The position numbers and the translations under genes are program-made. A model generated the notes under the pieces. The model saw only the letters and a program-made list of their open reading frames with translations, was not told the origin of the DNA and searched no databases. 64,000 nt of DNA from Streptococcus australis (GTDB lineage Bacteria; Bacillota; Bacilli; Lactobacillales; Streptococcaceae): assembly GCF_019930045.1 (NCBI RefSeq), contig NZ_JAHZQQ010000003.1, positions 16,911 to 80,910 of the forward strand, given 5' to 3'. Below, piece by piece: positions 46,485-58,782 of the stretch; position 1 is the first letter of the stretch; each line of letters opens with the position of its first letter.

Positions 46485-47012
46485 ATGAATAGTTTACTGA
46501 TTACAGGTTATAAGGCATTTGAATTGGGAATTTTGACAGCTAAGGACCCCAGACTTCCCATTATTAAAGAGGCGATTCGCAGGGATTTAGTCCGTTATTT
46601 GGAAGAGGGCGTTAAGTGGCTGATTTTTACGGGTAATCTAGGTTTTGAATCCTGGGCCTTAGAGGTTGCCCAGGAATTAAAAAAAGAATACGAGATACAG
46701 CTGGCCACGATTTTTATGTTTGAAAACCAAGGAGAGAACTGGAATGAGGCCAATCAAGAACTCCTTAGTCGCTTTAAACAGGCTGATTTTGTCAAGTATG
46801 CCTATCCCTCTTATAGCCAGCCAGGCCAATTTAAAGAATACAATACTTTTTTGTTAGAAAATACAGATGGTGCTTATTTATTTTACGACCCAGAACATGA
46901 AACAAATCTCAAATATCTTTACAAAATGATGCTAGAAATGGATCAGTATCATGTCAAAAGATTAAACTTTGATGACTTAAATGAAGTAGCGGAAAAAATT
47001 TGCGAAAAATAA
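46485..47012 (+). CDS. YpsA (DUF1273) family protein
   Basis: A 175-residue protein with the SLOG-like start [13 protein letters not shown] and the [22 protein letters not shown] segment. In Bacillus and Staphylococcus YpsA affects cell division together with GpsB, whose gene follows here 67 bases on; the biochemical role is unknown, possibly nucleotide or ADP-ribose binding. The ATG at 46485 follows GGGAGGGG; a longer frame from 46359 lies opposite recU. Confidence 0.88.
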   Translation: MNSLLITGYKAFELGILTAKDPRLPIIKEAIRRDLVRYLEEGVKWLIFTGNLGFESWALEVAQELKKEYEIQLATIFMFENQGENWNEANQELLSRFKQADFVKYAYPSYSQPGQFKEYNTFLLENTDGAYLFYDPEHETNLKYLYKMMLEMDQYHVKRLNFDDLNEVAEKICEK

Positions 47013-47022
47013 GTGATTTACC

Positions 47023-47052
47023 TTGATTTTTGCTCCTCATTTTTTATATAAT
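47023..47052 (+). promoter_or_regulatory. gpsB promoter
   Basis: TTGATT (47023-47028), 18 bases, TATAAT (47047-47052). Confidence 0.6.
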
Positions 47053-47081
47053 GATTATGATTAACTAGAACGGAGAGAATG

Positions 47082-47426
47082 ATGGCAAGTATTATTTTTA
47101 CTGCGAAAGATATTTTTGATCAAGATTTCAAAAAAGAAGTTCGTGGATTTAGTAAAGTTGAGGTAAATGAGTTTTTGGATGATGTCATCAAAGACTATGA
47201 AACCTATGCTGCCTTAGTGAAGGAATTGAAAGAAGAAAATGCTCGGCTCCGTGAAGAATTAGCGAAGAAAACGAGTCAAGCAACTCCGAGTCCATCAGTT
47301 CCTGAATCTGCTCCAAAGCATGAGTTTCCTCAGGTCACTACTACGACAAACTTCGATATTTTGAAACGCTTAAATCGTCTTGAAAAAGAAGTCTTCGGGA
47401 AACAAGTCGTAGATCGTGATTTTTAA
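47082..47426 (+). CDS. gpsB: Cell division adaptor GpsB
   Basis: A 114-residue DivIVA-like adaptor. The N-terminal [41 protein letters not shown] binds short arginine motifs in PBPs and other partners. A coiled coil (about 45-70), a Pro/Ser linker and the trimerising C-terminal [19 protein letters not shown] follow. In pneumococcus it balances septal and peripheral synthesis and acts with StkP, also in this window. Of two adjacent ATGs the second (47082) is better spaced from GGAGA. Confidence 0.95.
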   Translation: MASIIFTAKDIFDQDFKKEVRGFSKVEVNEFLDDVIKDYETYAALVKELKEENARLREELAKKTSQATPSPSVPESAPKHEFPQVTTTTNFDILKRLNRLEKEVFGKQVVDRDF

Positions 47427-47443
47427 GACATAAAAGATGAATC

Positions 47444-47825
47444 GTGCAATTTTTGGATAATCGCGTGAGAGCTTTCTCTCATGAGGAAAGTCCATGCTAG
47501 CACAGGCTGTGATGCCTGTAGTGTTTGTGCTAGGTGAATCCATAAGCCTAGGGACTTGATGTTCAAGTTACGGCGAGCGAACGGGCTAAGTCTTCGGATA
47601 GGTTTTAGTAACTCTGAAAGTGCCACAGTGACGTAGTTTTTAGGGAAACCTAAAAAGTGGAACGAGGTAAACCCCTCAAGCTAGCAACCCAAACTTTGGT
47701 CGGGGCATGGGATGCATGGAAACGAACATAGTATCCTGACTGGAAACAGTAGACAGATGATTATCGAAGGGAATGGTACCTAGTCATTTCTGGAACAAAA
47801 CATGGCTTATAGAAAATTGCATATA
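47444..47825 (+). ncRNA. rnpB: RNase P RNA (type B)
   Basis: The catalytic RNA that trims tRNA 5' ends. The 5' strand GTGCAATTTT pairs with AAAATTGCAT at the 3' end (P1). Hallmarks are GAGGAAAGTCCATGCT (P4 5' region), GGCGAGCGAACGGGC, GGAAACAGTAGACAGATGAT and ACAAAACATGGCTTA. The additional helices fit the Bacillus-type B fold. It begins 17 bases after gpsB, and the window also holds rnpM, the RNase P modulator. Confidence 0.95.
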
Positions 47826-47865
47826 GGTGGTGAGGGGGAGAGTGATCTCAACCTCCTTTTTTAAG
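47823..47865 (+). terminator. Terminator of rnpB
   Basis: AGGTGGTGAG pairs imperfectly with CTCAACCTCCT, followed by six T. Confidence 0.7.
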
Positions 47866-47878
47866 TAATGGGTAACAA

Positions 47879-49051
47879 ATGAAAAAACAATTTGAATTGA
47901 TCGCGACAGCTGCAGCTGGTCTAGAGGCTGTAGTAGGTCGTGAATTACGAGATCTGGGCTATGACTGTCAAGTGGAAAATGGTCGCGTTCGTTTTCAGGG
48001 AGATGTTCGTGCGATCATCGAAACCAATCTCTGGCTTCGAGCAGCTGATCGGATCAAGATTGTGGTCGGGTCATTTCCAGCTCCTACCTTTGAGGAACTT
48101 TTCCAAGGAGTTTTTGCCTTAGATTGGGCTCAACACCTTCCTTTAGGGGCTCGCTTCCCAATTGCAAAGGCGAAGTGTGTCAAGTCCAAACTACACAATG
48201 AACCGAGTGTACAAGCTATTTCGAAAAAAGCTATCGTTAAGAAATTGCAGAAGCATTATGCTCGCCCTGAAGGGGTTCCTCTGATTGAAAATGGCGCAGA
48301 GTTTAAAATCGAAGTTTCTATTTTGAAGGACCTAGCAACGATCTTGATTGATACGACAGGTAGTAGTCTATTCAAACGTGGCTATCGGACTGAAAAAGGG
48401 GGAGCTCCAATTAAAGAAAATATGGCGGCAGCTATTCTCCAACTTTCCAATTGGTATCCAGATAAACCTTTGATTGATCCTACATGTGGATCAGGGACCT
48501 TCTGTATCGAGGCAGCGATGATGGCTCGTCAGATAGCACCCGGTTTGAGACGAACCTTCTCTTTTGAAGACTGGAATTGGGTAGACGATCGTCTGATCCA
48601 AGAAGTTCGCACAGAGGCCAGTAAAAAAATCAATCGGGACCTAGTGTTGGATATTATGGGAACGGATATCGATGCGCGGATGGTTGAGATTGCTAAAGAG
48701 AATGCTCAAAAAGCTGGGGTCGCTAGCGACATCACCTTTAAACAAATGCGAGTTCAAGATTTGCGGTCTGATAAGATCAATGGAGTCATCATCTCCAACC
48801 CTCCATATGGAGAACGCTTATCTGATGATGCTGGAGTTACAAAACTGTATGCTGAAATGGGTGAGGTTTTTGCTCCCCTGACGACCTGGAGTAAGTTTAT
48901 CTTGACCAGTGATGAAAACTTTGAGAAGAAATTTGGGCGTCCAGCAGATAAAAAACGGAAATTATATAACGGGACCTTAAAGGTTGATTTGTATCAATTT
49001 TTTGGAGAACGGGTGCGACGACAATCGTCAAATGAGAAAGGAAGCATATGA
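47879..49051 (+). CDS. THUMP-domain RNA methyltransferase (YpsC/RlmL family)
   Basis: A 390-residue SAM-dependent methyltransferase. A ferredoxin-like and THUMP RNA-binding part occupies about residues 1-155 and a Rossmann methyltransferase domain the rest, with DPTCGSGTFCIEAAMMAR (SAM motif) and the catalytic SNPPYGERL. E. coli RlmL relatives make m2G2445 in 23S rRNA; that is the likely target. Stop overlaps the mapZ start by four bases, a pairing also seen in pneumococcus. Confidence 0.88.
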   Translation: MKKQFELIATAAAGLEAVVGRELRDLGYDCQVENGRVRFQGDVRAIIETNLWLRAADRIKIVVGSFPAPTFEELFQGVFALDWAQHLPLGARFPIAKAKCVKSKLHNEPSVQAISKKAIVKKLQKHYARPEGVPLIENGAEFKIEVSILKDLATILIDTTGSSLFKRGYRTEKGGAPIKENMAAAILQLSNWYPDKPLIDPTCGSGTFCIEAAMMARQIAPGLRRTFSFEDWNWVDDRLIQEVRTEASKKINRDLVLDIMGTDIDARMVEIAKENAQKAGVASDITFKQMRVQDLRSDKINGVIISNPPYGERLSDDAGVTKLYAEMGEVFAPLTTWSKFILTSDENFEKKFGRPADKKRKLYNGTLKVDLYQFFGERVRRQSSNEKGSI

Positions 49052-50472
49052 CAAAAGAAGATAAACAGCAATTGGGTCAAGATGCAGAGTCAGTTCTTGA
49101 TTTTCAAGATGCAAAAGAAATGACCATCGGTCAAGCCAATCGTAAGGCAGAAGAGATCGAAGCAGGTGTTAAAGAGACGGACAATGTTCTCGATAAGTAC
49201 ATCAAGCAACACCGAGAAGAAATCGAAGCTGATAAGTTTGATACCCTCATCATGAAACAACCTTTGGCGACTGAAGAAATCACAGGAAGTACAGATGCTC
49301 CAGTTGAAGAAACGCCTGTAGCAGTTGAAACAGAGGATTTAGGAGAGACAAAGCGGATTCCAGATCCCCTTCCCCTAGAACGTCCAGCTAAGATTAAATT
49401 TGGTCCAGAACCAACAGAACCATACGTAGAAGAAGAAATTGAGATCCCAGTGGAGCCGAAAAAGAGTCGTGTGAAGCCAGTCCTCCTTTCAGTTCTTGCT
49501 TTAACAGCAGTGGCGACAGCTAGCTGGTTCTCTTACCAATGGATGCGCAACCAATCAAATGGGGAAACCAAGCTTGTTTCTTCTTCTAGCTCGTCAAGCA
49601 AGTCTTCTTCCTCTTCTTCTTCTTCTTCTTCAAGTAGCGTTAACACGGAAGCTGCTCTCAAAGAATTTAATGATCAATATGCCAGCTTCTTTACAGATGA
49701 CTCTAAAACAAGCCTAAAAAATGATTCTTTTGGTAATTTGGAAAAATTAAAAGCAAGCTTGGATAAGTTGAAAGATACCAAAGAGTACGAAGCTGCGAAG
49801 ACGAAGTATGATGAATTGGTCAAGCAAGTATCAGCGATTCAGACAGTGAACTCTCAGTTTACCAGTCCAGTTATCAAAGATGGTGTTATTGATGCCAATG
49901 CTCAAGTGAAAAGTGATGCAGTCTTTTCAGATGCTTCAACAGCCAATACACAATTGAATCAATTGTTGAAGGATGCTGCGACTCAAGGTCGTTCGCAACA
50001 AGTTGCGACACCAGCTCCAGTCACAGATGGAGGGAATAGTACAGGTGGAGTTTCGGCGACGACTAGTCCCGCAACAGTGACAACCGCACCTAGCTCTCCT
50101 CAAGTGACACCAGGGGCTGGCAATACAACAGGAGGTGTTAATCCTGGATACTCTGGCTTTGGTCTTCAAAGTACTGGTGTGCCTCTTCAACGGAATTTGA
50201 GTCGGGTACCATACAATCAGGCGGCGCTTGATGATGTTTACAATCCTGCTTGGACCTTTAATCCAGGAGTCCTTGAAAAGATTCTAAAGATTGCTCGGGA
50301 ACGTGGTCATATCATTGGGGATCAATACATTCTGGAGCGTGTGAATATTATCAAGGGGAATGGTTACTACAACCTCTTTAAACCAGATGGAACTTATTTG
50401 TTTAGTATCAATGCTAAAACAGGCTACTTTGTCGGAAACGGGAAAGGTCATTCCGATGCATTGGATTATTAA
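49048..50472 (+). CDS. mapZ: Midcell-anchored protein MapZ
   Basis: A 474-residue division-site marker of streptococci that positions FtsZ. The cytoplasmic N-terminal domain includes FQDAKEMTIGQANRKAEEIEAGVKETDNVLDKYIKQHREEIEADKF, followed by acidic Thr/Glu-rich sequence with phosphorylatable threonines (StkP substrate in pneumococcus). One membrane segment lies at about 144-164. Outside, a 20-residue Ser run is followed by the first extracellular subdomain, a Ser/Thr/Pro/Gly linker and the C-terminal peptidoglycan-binding domain ending NGYYNLFKPDGTYLF...GYFVGNGKGHSDALDY. ATGA overlap with the methyltransferase. Confidence 0.95.
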   Translation: MTKEDKQQLGQDAESVLDFQDAKEMTIGQANRKAEEIEAGVKETDNVLDKYIKQHREEIEADKFDTLIMKQPLATEEITGSTDAPVEETPVAVETEDLGETKRIPDPLPLERPAKIKFGPEPTEPYVEEEIEIPVEPKKSRVKPVLLSVLALTAVATASWFSYQWMRNQSNGETKLVSSSSSSSKSSSSSSSSSSSSVNTEAALKEFNDQYASFFTDDSKTSLKNDSFGNLEKLKASLDKLKDTKEYEAAKTKYDELVKQVSAIQTVNSQFTSPVIKDGVIDANAQVKSDAVFSDASTANTQLNQLLKDAATQGRSQQVATPAPVTDGGNSTGGVSATTSPATVTTAPSSPQVTPGAGNTTGGVNPGYSGFGLQSTGVPLQRNLSRVPYNQAALDDVYNPAWTFNPGVLEKILKIARERGHIIGDQYILERVNIIKGNGYYNLFKPDGTYLFSINAKTGYFVGNGKGHSDALDY

Positions 50473-50478
50473 GAATTA

Positions 50479-50512
50479 AAAAAGACTTCTCTTTGAAAGA
50501 GAAGTCTTTTGT
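50479..50512. terminator. Bidirectional terminator between mapZ and luxS
   Basis: AAAAGACTTCTCTT pairs with AAGAGAAGTCTTTT around TGA. Confidence 0.88.
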
Positions 50513-50515
50513 TTT

Positions 50516-50998
50516 TTATACGATATGGCGTGTGAATGGATCGTCAGAAATACCTTGTTCGAGAATCAATTTGCACCACTCTTTGGCAGAAAAGAGGCTG
50601 TGATCTTTATAGTTTCCGCAAGATTTAATCGTCGTTCCTGGGACGTCCTCCCAGCTAGTCGCTTCAGCAATTTCCTCTAGGGAGGATTTAATGACTTGTG
50701 CAATGGTTTTTTGATCGTGCTGTCCCCACATAATCATATGAAAGCCAGTACGACACCCAAATGGGGAACAATCAATCATGCCATCAATGCGTTTACGGAT
50801 TAACATAGCTAAGAGGTGCTCAATCGTATGTAAACCAGCAGTCGGGATAGAGTCTTCATTTGGTTGAACCAAGCGGATATCATAGTTTGAGATAACATCT
50901 CCTTTTGGTCCAGTTTCCTCTCCGATTAGGCGGACGTAAGGGGCTTTTACAGCAGTGTGGTCTAGTTCAAAACTTTCCACGATAACTTCTTTCGTCAT
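50516..50998 (-). CDS. luxS: S-ribosylhomocysteine lyase LuxS
   Basis: A 160-residue metalloenzyme that splits S-ribosylhomocysteine to homocysteine and the AI-2 precursor. The metal ligands His57, His61 (HTIEH) and Cys127 are present, with the catalytic Cys82 in GCRTGFH. Full length and all motifs intact. The minus-strand promoter has an extended -10, TGCTATAAT (-10 at 51026-51031). Confidence 0.97.
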   Translation of the reverse strand: MTKEVIVESFELDHTAVKAPYVRLIGEETGPKGDVISNYDIRLVQPNEDSIPTAGLHTIEHLLAMLIRKRIDGMIDCSPFGCRTGFHMIMWGQHDQKTIAQVIKSSLEEIAEATSWEDVPGTTIKSCGNYKDHSLFSAKEWCKLILEQGISDDPFTRHIV

Positions 50999-51191
50999 GT
51001 ATCTTCCTCAATTTCTTTTTTCTTGATTATAGCACAATTGTCAGTGGATGAAAACATAAGAGAAGAGAGAGGCAAGTAGCCGTTGAAATAAGATTCAGAA
51101 GCTTGTTTTTAGGGTGTTTTCCCGTTAGAATCAAGGGAAAGAAGCCTTAGAATAATAGCAGAAATAGATTAGTTTTCGCTAGAAAATTTGT

Positions 51192-51220
51192 TTGTTAATT
51201 TTGTAAAAATATGATAAAAT
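51192..51220 (+). promoter_or_regulatory. rny promoter
   Basis: TTGTTA (51192-51197), 17 bases, TAAAAT (51215-51220). The rest of 50999-51268 holds the luxS promoter and nothing else I can identify. Confidence 0.65.
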
Positions 51221-51268
51221 AATAAAGAATTTTTTAATTCAACTATTCATTAGATTAGGGGTAAAAAC

Positions 51269-52876
51269 ATGGAATTTGGAATTGCAATTGTTTTTGCCGC
51301 AATCATTGGTTTAGTCATTGGATATGTAGGGATCTCAGTCAAGATGAAAGCATCGAAAGAGGCTGCAGAACTTACTCTTTTAAATGCTGAACAAGAAGCA
51401 ACGAATTTACGTGGACAGGCAGAGCGCGAAGCTGATTTGATTTTGAAAGAAGCTAAGCACGAGTCTAGTTCACTTAAAAAAGAAGCACTTTTGGAGGCAA
51501 AGGAAGAAGCCAGAAAATATCGAGAAGAAGTCGATGCTGAGTTTAAATCAGAGCGTCAAGAATTAAAACAATTAGAAACCCGCTTAGCGGAACGTTCGAA
51601 TAATCTTGATCGCAAAGATGACAATCTTACGAGCAAAGAGCAAGCTCTTGAACAAAAAGAGCAAAGTCTTTCAGATAGAACTAAACACATTGATGCGCGT
51701 GAAGAACAATTACATGAGCTAGAAAAGAAGAAAGAAGAAGAATTAGAAAAAATTGCTTCTCTGACTCAATCGGAAGCACGTGATATTATCTTAACGCAAA
51801 CAGAAGAACGACTTTCCAAAGAGATTGCGACTCGAATTCGAGAAGCAGAAGTGGAAGTGAAAGAACGTTCAGATAAAGTTGCAAAAGATATCCTGGTTCA
51901 AGCCATGCAACGGATGGCCGGGGATTTTGTGGCAGAACAGACCAACTCAACGGTTCATTTACCAGATGATGGAATGAAGGGCCGGATTATTGGTCGCGAA
52001 GGTCGAAATATCCGAACCTTCGAAAGCTTGACAGGTGTGGATGTGATTATTGATGACACTCCAGAAGTAGTCACCCTGTCTGCATTTGATCCGATTCGTC
52101 GGGAAATCGCACGAATGACCATGGAAAGTCTCTTGAAAGATGGTCGCATCCATCCAGCTCGGATTGAAGAGTTGGTAGAGAAGAACCGTTCGGAAATTGA
52201 CCAACGGATTCGTGAATATGGTGAAGCAGCAGCCTATGAAATTGGCGCACCAAATCTACATCCTGATTTGATGAAGATTATGGGACGCTTACAATTCAGA
52301 ACTTCTTATGGACAGAACGTCTTGCGTCACTCCATTGAGGTTGCTAAGTTATCTGGTATTATTGCTAGTGAGCTTGGTGAAAATGCTACCTTGGCTCGTC
52401 GAGCTGGTTTCCTTCATGATATTGGTAAAGCCATCGACCGTGAGGTAGAAGGTAGCCACGTAGAAATTGGTACTGAATTAGCTCGTAAATACAAAGAGCA
52501 TCCAGTTGTTGTCAATACGATTGCTAGTCACCATGGTGATGTTGAACCAGAAAGTGTCATCGCAGTTATTGTTGCAGCAGCAGATGCCTTGAGTGCAGCG
52601 CGTCCAGGTGCCCGGAGCGAGTCTCTTGAAAGCTACATCAAACGCCTGCAAGATCTTGAAGAAATTGCAAATGGCTTTGAGGGAGTTAAGACCAGCTTTG
52701 CCTTGCAAGCAGGTCGTGAAATTCGAATTATGGTCAGCCCTGAAGAAGTCAAGGATGATAAGTTGACCATCTTGGCTCATGATATCCGTGAGAAGATTGA
52801 GTCCAACTTGGAGTACCCTGGTAACATCAAGGTAACCGTTATTCGTGAATTACGTGCCATTGATTATGCAAAATAG
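51269..52876 (+). CDS. rny: Ribonuclease Y
   Basis: A 535-residue membrane-bound endoribonuclease that starts mRNA decay. N-terminal membrane segment (about 4-24), a long coiled coil (about 28-200) rich in Glu, Lys and Arg, a KH domain with [20 protein letters not shown], and an HD domain with [13 protein letters not shown] and IASHHGD. TTAGGGG lies before the ATG. Monocistronic. Confidence 0.96.
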   Translation: MEFGIAIVFAAIIGLVIGYVGISVKMKASKEAAELTLLNAEQEATNLRGQAEREADLILKEAKHESSSLKKEALLEAKEEARKYREEVDAEFKSERQELKQLETRLAERSNNLDRKDDNLTSKEQALEQKEQSLSDRTKHIDAREEQLHELEKKKEEELEKIASLTQSEARDIILTQTEERLSKEIATRIREAEVEVKERSDKVAKDILVQAMQRMAGDFVAEQTNSTVHLPDDGMKGRIIGREGRNIRTFESLTGVDVIIDDTPEVVTLSAFDPIRREIARMTMESLLKDGRIHPARIEELVEKNRSEIDQRIREYGEAAAYEIGAPNLHPDLMKIMGRLQFRTSYGQNVLRHSIEVAKLSGIIASELGENATLARRAGFLHDIGKAIDREVEGSHVEIGTELARKYKEHPVVVNTIASHHGDVEPESVIAVIVAAADALSAARPGARSESLESYIKRLQDLEEIANGFEGVKTSFALQAGREIRIMVSPEEVKDDKLTILAHDIREKIESNLEYPGNIKVTVIRELRAIDYAK

Positions 52877-52902
52877 AGCTTGTTAAAAGCCATATATAAA
52901 AG

Positions 52903-52942
52903 ATAGTCAGCTAAGGTGGAACAACCTTAGTTGGCTATTTTT
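52903..52942 (+). terminator. Terminator of rny
   Basis: ATAGTCAGCTAAGG pairs (one G-T pair, one mismatch) with CCTTAGTTGGCTAT, followed by a run of seven T. Confidence 0.85.
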
Positions 52943-53030
52943 TTGTGAGTCGTGTTAAAAATGGGTTAGCACAGATGAAATGGTTCATTGGTAGAGAAGT
53001 GGTTAGGGCCTTGCCTCAAGGAAAAATCTG

Positions 53031-53059
53031 TTGAAAAATCTTTCTATTTTTGTTACACT
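53031..53059 (+). promoter_or_regulatory. gmk promoter
   Basis: TTGAAA (53031-53036), 17 bases, TACACT (53054-53059). It drives the long gmk-to-stkP gene string. Confidence 0.6.
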
Positions 53060-53065
53060 AGATAG

Positions 53066-53716
<651 letters not shown>

Positions 53717-53743
53717 TTAGAATAGGAATTAGGTAAAAAGATT

Positions 53744-54058
53744 ATGATGTTAAAACCATCTATTGACACATTGTTGGATAAAGTACCGTCAAAATACTCT
53801 TTGGTTATTCTTGAAGCCAAACGAGCTCATGAGTTAGAGAGTGGTGCAACTCCTACTCAAGAATTTCAATCAGTAAAATCTACCTTGCGTGCCTTGGAAG
53901 AGATTGAATCAGGAAATGTGGTGATTCACCCAGATCCAGAAGCTAAGCGTGAAGCGGTTCGTCGTCGAATCGAAGCAGAACGCTTGCGTAAAGAAGAAGA
54001 AGAGCGTAAAATTAAAGAACAAATCGCGAAAGAAAAAGAAGATGGTGAAAAAATTTAA
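53744..54058 (+). CDS. rpoZ: RNA polymerase omega subunit
   Basis: A 104-residue omega subunit that stabilises RNA polymerase assembly. [30 protein letters not shown] is the conserved core binding beta-prime; the tail is a charged helix. Two ATGs are adjacent (53744, 53747); either could be used, as the AGGT site is weak. Position gmk-rpoZ-priA is conserved across Firmicutes. Confidence 0.95.
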   Translation: MMLKPSIDTLLDKVPSKYSLVILEAKRAHELESGATPTQEFQSVKSTLRALEEIESGNVVIHPDPEAKREAVRRRIEAERLRKEEEERKIKEQIAKEKEDGEKI

Positions 54059-54120
54059 GGTTGGGTTCGCTCAATCTTATTTTTTGCTATTTAGCGCTAG
54101 GACAGGAAGGAGGTGAAAGC

Positions 54121-56511
54121 ATGCTCGCACAAGTCATCGTTGATGTTCCCTTGATGCAAACAGACAAACCCTATAGTTACCAGGTACCAGGAGAGTTTTC
54201 TCCTTTCTTGGAAAAAGGAATGCGGGTGCATGTTCCCTTTGGAAAGGGAAATCGGCTCATTCAAGGGATTGTGGTTGGCCTTGAAGAGACCACTCCAGCA
54301 GCTCAAGACCAAGAATTGAAAAGTATTGTGGAGGTCTTAGACTACCAACCAGTTCTAGGAGAGGAGCAATTTTGGCTGGCAGATCAGTTGCGGAAGACGG
54401 TTTTTGCCTACAAGATCACCCTCTTAAAAGCCATGCTACCGAGTGTTTTAAATTCTTCCTATGACAAAATTCTCCATCCGACAGAACTGTTATCGCCAGA
54501 GGATAGAGAAGACATTTTTGGAACAGCGACCAGCTTGGCCTTTTCTTCTTTGGATATTGATGCTCAAGCACGAATGATGCGACTGACTCGTAAGGGAGAG
54601 CTGGAAGTAGAATACCAAGCAGTGGATCGTAAACATATCAAAACAGAAAAATGGTATCGAGTAAATCAACCCCTACTTGAAAATTTGGAAATCGCTAAGA
54701 ATGCTAAAAAGCGCTTGGCCTTGCGAGACTTTGTCCAAGGTCAGGAAGAAGAAGCACCTTTGAGTGATTTATTGGCGGAATTCTCTCGTCCAGTTGTGAA
54801 CTATTTCATCGACCAGGGTGCCTTGCTTATTTTTGAAAAAGAAGTCAATCGTGCGGCTGCCTACTTTAAAGACAAAGAGTCGACAGAGGCCTTGGTTTTA
54901 AATGCTGAACAAGAACGAGCAGTTCAAGCGGTAACCAGCAAAATTGGGCAACCTTCCAAACCCTTCTTGCTAGAAGGGGTGACAGGAAGTGGAAAGACGG
55001 AAGTTTACCTCCAAATCATCCAAGAGGTGCTGGATAAGGGGAAAACAGCTATTATGTTGGTTCCTGAAATTTCCTTGACGCCTCAAGTGACGGATCGCTT
55101 CATTTCTCGCTTTGGGGATCGGGTGGCCATCCTTCATTCAGGTCTATCCAACGGTGAAAAATACGATGAGTGGAGACGTGTTGAACGTGGAGAAGCTCAA
55201 GTGGTCGTAGGAGCGCGGTCTGCTATCTTTGCACCTCTGAAGAACCTAGGGGCTATCATTATCGATGAAGAACATGAGGCTACCTATAAACAAGATAGCA
55301 ATCCTCGCTACCATGCGCGTGAAGTGGCCTTGCTACGAGCTCAGTATCACCGGGCTGTTTTGGTCTTGGGGTCGGCGACACCTAGTCTAGAAACACGAGC
55401 CCGAGCAGGAAAAGGAGTCTATGAATTTCTTCAATTGACCCAACGAGCTAATCCTCTTGCCCGTATTCCAGAGGTGGAAGTGATTGATTTCAGGGATTAT
55501 ATTGGCCAGCAAGAATCCGGAACCTATACACCTAAGTTGCTAGAAGCGATAGTAGAACGTCTGCAACGAAAAGAGCAAGTCGTCCTCATGCTCAATCGCC
55601 GGGGTTATTCCAGCTTTGTGATGTGTCGGGAGTGCGGTTATGTAGATACCTGTCCGAATTGTGATATTTCCTTGACCCTTCACATGGATACCAAGACGAT
55701 GGATTGCCATTATTGTAATTACCACAAGGCCATTCCAACAGTCTGCCCTAATTGTCAAAGTCGATCGATTCGTTATTACGGGACGGGGACCCAGAAGGCC
55801 TACGATGAGCTGCAAGAAATTTTCCCCGAGGCTTGTATTCTGCGGATGGACGTTGATACTACTCGGAAAAAAGGGAGTCACGAGGCCTTGTTGGACCAGT
55901 TCGGTCAAGGGCAAGCGGATATTTTGCTTGGGACCCAGATGATTGCCAAGGGCTTGGATTTCCCCAATGTAACGCTAGTCGGTGTCCTCAATGCTGATAC
56001 AGCTCTAAATTTGCCTGATTTTCGCTCGTCAGAGCGGACTTTCCAACTGTTAACCCAGGTGGCAGGGCGGGCTGGTCGTGCGGATAAAGAGGGCCAGGTT
56101 CTGATTCAGACCTATAATCCTCATCATTATGCTATTGAATATGCGAAACGCCAAGATTATGAAGGGTTTTATGCCTATGAAATGAAGGTGCGCCACCAAT
56201 TAGGCTATCCACCTTATTATTACACCGTAGGTTTAACCCTCTCTCACAAACAAGAAGAGGTCGTGGTTAAAAAAGCATATCAGGTGATGGACCTGTTGAA
56301 AGCAGGTCTGTCCGATCAGGTCCAAATCTTGGGACCAACGCCAAAACCGATTGCTCGCACGCATAATTTGTTCCATTATCAAATCCTGTTGAAGTACCGG
56401 TTTGAAGACCATTTGCCACAGGTTTTAAATCAGATTTTGGACTATACTCAAGAGCGGGAAAATCAAGATCTTCGAGTCAGCATTGACAATGAACCGCAAA
56501 GTTTTATGTAG
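54121..56511 (+). CDS. priA: Primosomal replication protein N' (PriA helicase)
   Basis: A 796-residue 3'-5' DNA helicase that restarts stalled replication forks. The N-terminal DNA-binding domain (about 1-110, [21 protein letters not shown]) precedes the helicase: Walker [18 protein letters not shown] in [11 protein letters not shown], and GSATPSLE. The zinc region has four CxxC pairs ([14 protein letters not shown] and CHYC...CPNC). [19 protein letters not shown] is motif V. The ATG at 54121 follows AGGAGGTG at about seven bases; an upstream TTG (54061) is not needed. Confidence 0.96.
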   Translation: MLAQVIVDVPLMQTDKPYSYQVPGEFSPFLEKGMRVHVPFGKGNRLIQGIVVGLEETTPAAQDQELKSIVEVLDYQPVLGEEQFWLADQLRKTVFAYKITLLKAMLPSVLNSSYDKILHPTELLSPEDREDIFGTATSLAFSSLDIDAQARMMRLTRKGELEVEYQAVDRKHIKTEKWYRVNQPLLENLEIAKNAKKRLALRDFVQGQEEEAPLSDLLAEFSRPVVNYFIDQGALLIFEKEVNRAAAYFKDKESTEALVLNAEQERAVQAVTSKIGQPSKPFLLEGVTGSGKTEVYLQIIQEVLDKGKTAIMLVPEISLTPQVTDRFISRFGDRVAILHSGLSNGEKYDEWRRVERGEAQVVVGARSAIFAPLKNLGAIIIDEEHEATYKQDSNPRYHAREVALLRAQYHRAVLVLGSATPSLETRARAGKGVYEFLQLTQRANPLARIPEVEVIDFRDYIGQQESGTYTPKLLEAIVERLQRKEQVVLMLNRRGYSSFVMCRECGYVDTCPNCDISLTLHMDTKTMDCHYCNYHKAIPTVCPNCQSRSIRYYGTGTQKAYDELQEIFPEACILRMDVDTTRKKGSHEALLDQFGQGQADILLGTQMIAKGLDFPNVTLVGVLNADTALNLPDFRSSERTFQLLTQVAGRAGRADKEGQVLIQTYNPHHYAIEYAKRQDYEGFYAYEMKVRHQLGYPPYYYTVGLTLSHKQEEVVVKKAYQVMDLLKAGLSDQVQILGPTPKPIARTHNLFHYQILLKYRFEDHLPQVLNQILDYTQERENQDLRVSIDNEPQSFM

Positions 56512-56522
56512 AAGGAGAAAAA

Positions 56523-57458
56523 ATGACAAAAATACTATTTATGGGAACGCCTGATTTCTCAGCTACAGTCTTAAAAGGCTTGATTTCTGATGAATGCTAT
56601 GAGATTCTAGCCGTTGTGACCCAACCAGATCGTGCAGTTGGCCGGAAAAAAGAAATCCGAATGACGCCAGTAAAAGAAGTGGCTTTAGAAGCAGGCTTGC
56701 CAATCTATCAGCCGGAGAAACTATCTGGAAGTCAAGAACTAGAAGACTTATTGGCTTTGGGAGCAGACGGGATTGTCACAGCAGCCTTTGGACAATTCTT
56801 GCCGAGTCGTTTGTTAGAGGCGATGAAGTTTTCTGTCAACGTGCATGCTTCCCTTCTTCCAAAATACCGTGGTGGAGCTCCTATTCATTATGCTATCATG
56901 AATGGGGATAAAGAAGCTGGTGTGACCATCATGGAAATGGTCAAAGAGATGGATGCTGGAGATATGATTTCTTCTCGCGCTATCCCTATTTTAGAGGAAG
57001 ACAATGTGGGAACCCTATTTGAGAAATTGGCTCTTGTCGGTCGGGATCTTCTTTTAGAAACTCTGCCAGCTTACCTTGCGGGAGAGCTTAAGCCCCAACC
57101 GCAGGATTCCCAACAAGTCACCTTCTCTCCCAATATCAAGCCAGAAGAAGAACGCCTGGATTGGACACGGACTAACCGTGAACTCTTTAACCAAGTTCGA
57201 GGCATGTATCCTTGGCCAGTTGCCCATACTCTATGGAAGGGTGAACGCTTTAAGATTTACCAAGCAAAACCGTGTGAAGGTCAAGGAGAACCAGGGGAAA
57301 TTTTAGCTCTCCATAAAAATGAAATCGTTGTTGCGACGGGTGAGGGAGCCCTGGCCTTGACCCTTGTTCAGCCAGCTGGTAAACCCAAGATGGCTGTCGG
57401 AGATTTCTTAAATGGTTTGGGGCGACAACTGCAAGTAGGTGATCAATTTGGTAAATAA
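56523..57458 (+). CDS. fmt: Methionyl-tRNA formyltransferase
   Basis: A 311-residue enzyme that formylates initiator Met-tRNA using 10-formyl-[64 protein letters not shown] contain the catalytic Asn/His/Asp set; the C-terminal OB domain binds tRNA. GAAGGAG is five bases before the ATG. Overlaps rsmB. Confidence 0.96.
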   Translation: MTKILFMGTPDFSATVLKGLISDECYEILAVVTQPDRAVGRKKEIRMTPVKEVALEAGLPIYQPEKLSGSQELEDLLALGADGIVTAAFGQFLPSRLLEAMKFSVNVHASLLPKYRGGAPIHYAIMNGDKEAGVTIMEMVKEMDAGDMISSRAIPILEEDNVGTLFEKLALVGRDLLLETLPAYLAGELKPQPQDSQQVTFSPNIKPEEERLDWTRTNRELFNQVRGMYPWPVAHTLWKGERFKIYQAKPCEGQGEPGEILALHKNEIVVATGEGALALTLVQPAGKPKMAVGDFLNGLGRQLQVGDQFGK

Positions 57459-58761
57459 GATGCAGACTGCACGAGGAGTAGCCCTATCTGCTCTAGGAGA
57501 GATTTTCCAGGACAGTGCTTTTTCAAATATCGCCCTCAAAAAAGTCCTGACTAAGGCGACCTTGTCAGATGTAGATAAAAGTCTAGTAACCGAAATCGTC
57601 TATGGGACGGTTTCACGCAAGCTAACCTTGGAATGGTATCTGTCGCACTTTGTCGCTGATCGGGACCAGGTGGATCCATGGATTTATCATCTTTTATTGA
57701 TGAGCCTCTATCAGTTCGTCTATCTGGAGAAGATTCCTCCCCATGCTGTTGTCCATGAAGCAGTAGAGCTTGCCAAGCAACGGAAGAAGGGGAGCGAAAA
57801 ATATGTCAATGCTCTCTTGCGGAAAATGCTACGAGAGGGGCTTCCATCGATTGACCAGATTAAACGAATCAACAAACGACTTTCGATCCGTTATTCTCTT
57901 CCGGTTTGGTTGGTGAAAAAGTTGATGGACGAGTATGGTGAACAGCGGGCCATTGCGATTTTTGAAAGTCTCTATGTCCGCAACAAGGCTAGTGTTCGAG
58001 TTGTCGACCTGGACCAAAAAGAAGAGATCAAAGAGCGATTGCAGGCCTCTGATTCTTTATTGGCTTCAACTGCCCTCGTAAAGGAGAATGGCTATTTTGC
58101 GGGCTCTGATTACTTCAAACAAGGGAAATTAACCATTCAAGATGAGACCAGTCAATTGGTCGCTCCGGCTTTAGAAGTCCAACCATCAGACCAGGTCTTG
58201 GATGCCTGTGCAGCACCTGGGGGCAAGACCACTCACCTAGCTTCTTATCTAGTCGATGGGAAGATTACAGCCTTGGACTTGTACGATCATAAGCTGCAAT
58301 TGATCCAGGAAAATGCGGAACGTCTGGGAGTTGCAGATAAAATTCATACAAAAAAACTGGATGCCAGCAAGGTATATGAAGCTTTTGGGGCGGATGCCTT
58401 CGATAAAATCTTGGTAGATGCCCCTTGCTCTGGCATTGGTTTGATCCGCCGAAAGCCAGATATCAAGTACAATAAAGACAATGCTGACTTTGCATCTCTG
58501 CAGGCGATTCAATTGGAAATATTGGATGGAGTTTGTCAAAGTGTGCGGAAAGATGGTATAATAGTCTATAGTACATGCACAATTATAGGAGAAGAGAATT
58601 TTGATGTGGTTGACCAGTTTTTAGAAACCCATCCAAATTTTGAACTCGTGCCAATAGATCATGAACGAAAAGATATTCTGAAAGATGGTTGTATTTTAAT
58701 TACACCAGAATTGTATGGAAGCGATGGTTTCTTTATTAGTCGTTTTCGAAGAATATCGTAA
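57448..58761 (+). CDS. rsmB: 16S rRNA (cytosine(967)-C5)-methyltransferase RsmB
   Basis: About 437 residues. An N-terminal NusB-like helical domain (about 5-130) precedes the SAM domain with [14 protein letters not shown], the first catalytic Cys in [16 protein letters not shown] and the second in YSTCTI. The start is uncertain: TTG at 57448 is well spaced from AGGTGA and aligns with relatives, whereas GTG 57439 and ATG 57460 are also in frame. Overlaps the end of fmt; phpP follows after 21 bases. Confidence 0.93.
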   Translation: MVNKMQTARGVALSALGEIFQDSAFSNIALKKVLTKATLSDVDKSLVTEIVYGTVSRKLTLEWYLSHFVADRDQVDPWIYHLLLMSLYQFVYLEKIPPHAVVHEAVELAKQRKKGSEKYVNALLRKMLREGLPSIDQIKRINKRLSIRYSLPVWLVKKLMDEYGEQRAIAIFESLYVRNKASVRVVDLDQKEEIKERLQASDSLLASTALVKENGYFAGSDYFKQGKLTIQDETSQLVAPALEVQPSDQVLDACAAPGGKTTHLASYLVDGKITALDLYDHKLQLIQENAERLGVADKIHTKKLDASKVYEAFGADAFDKILVDAPCSGIGLIRRKPDIKYNKDNADFASLQAIQLEILDGVCQSVRKDGIIVYSTCTIIGEENFDVVDQFLETHPNFELVPIDHERKDILKDGCILITPELYGSDGFFISRFRRIS

Positions 58762-58782
58762 TCTCAGGAGGATACGGACAGT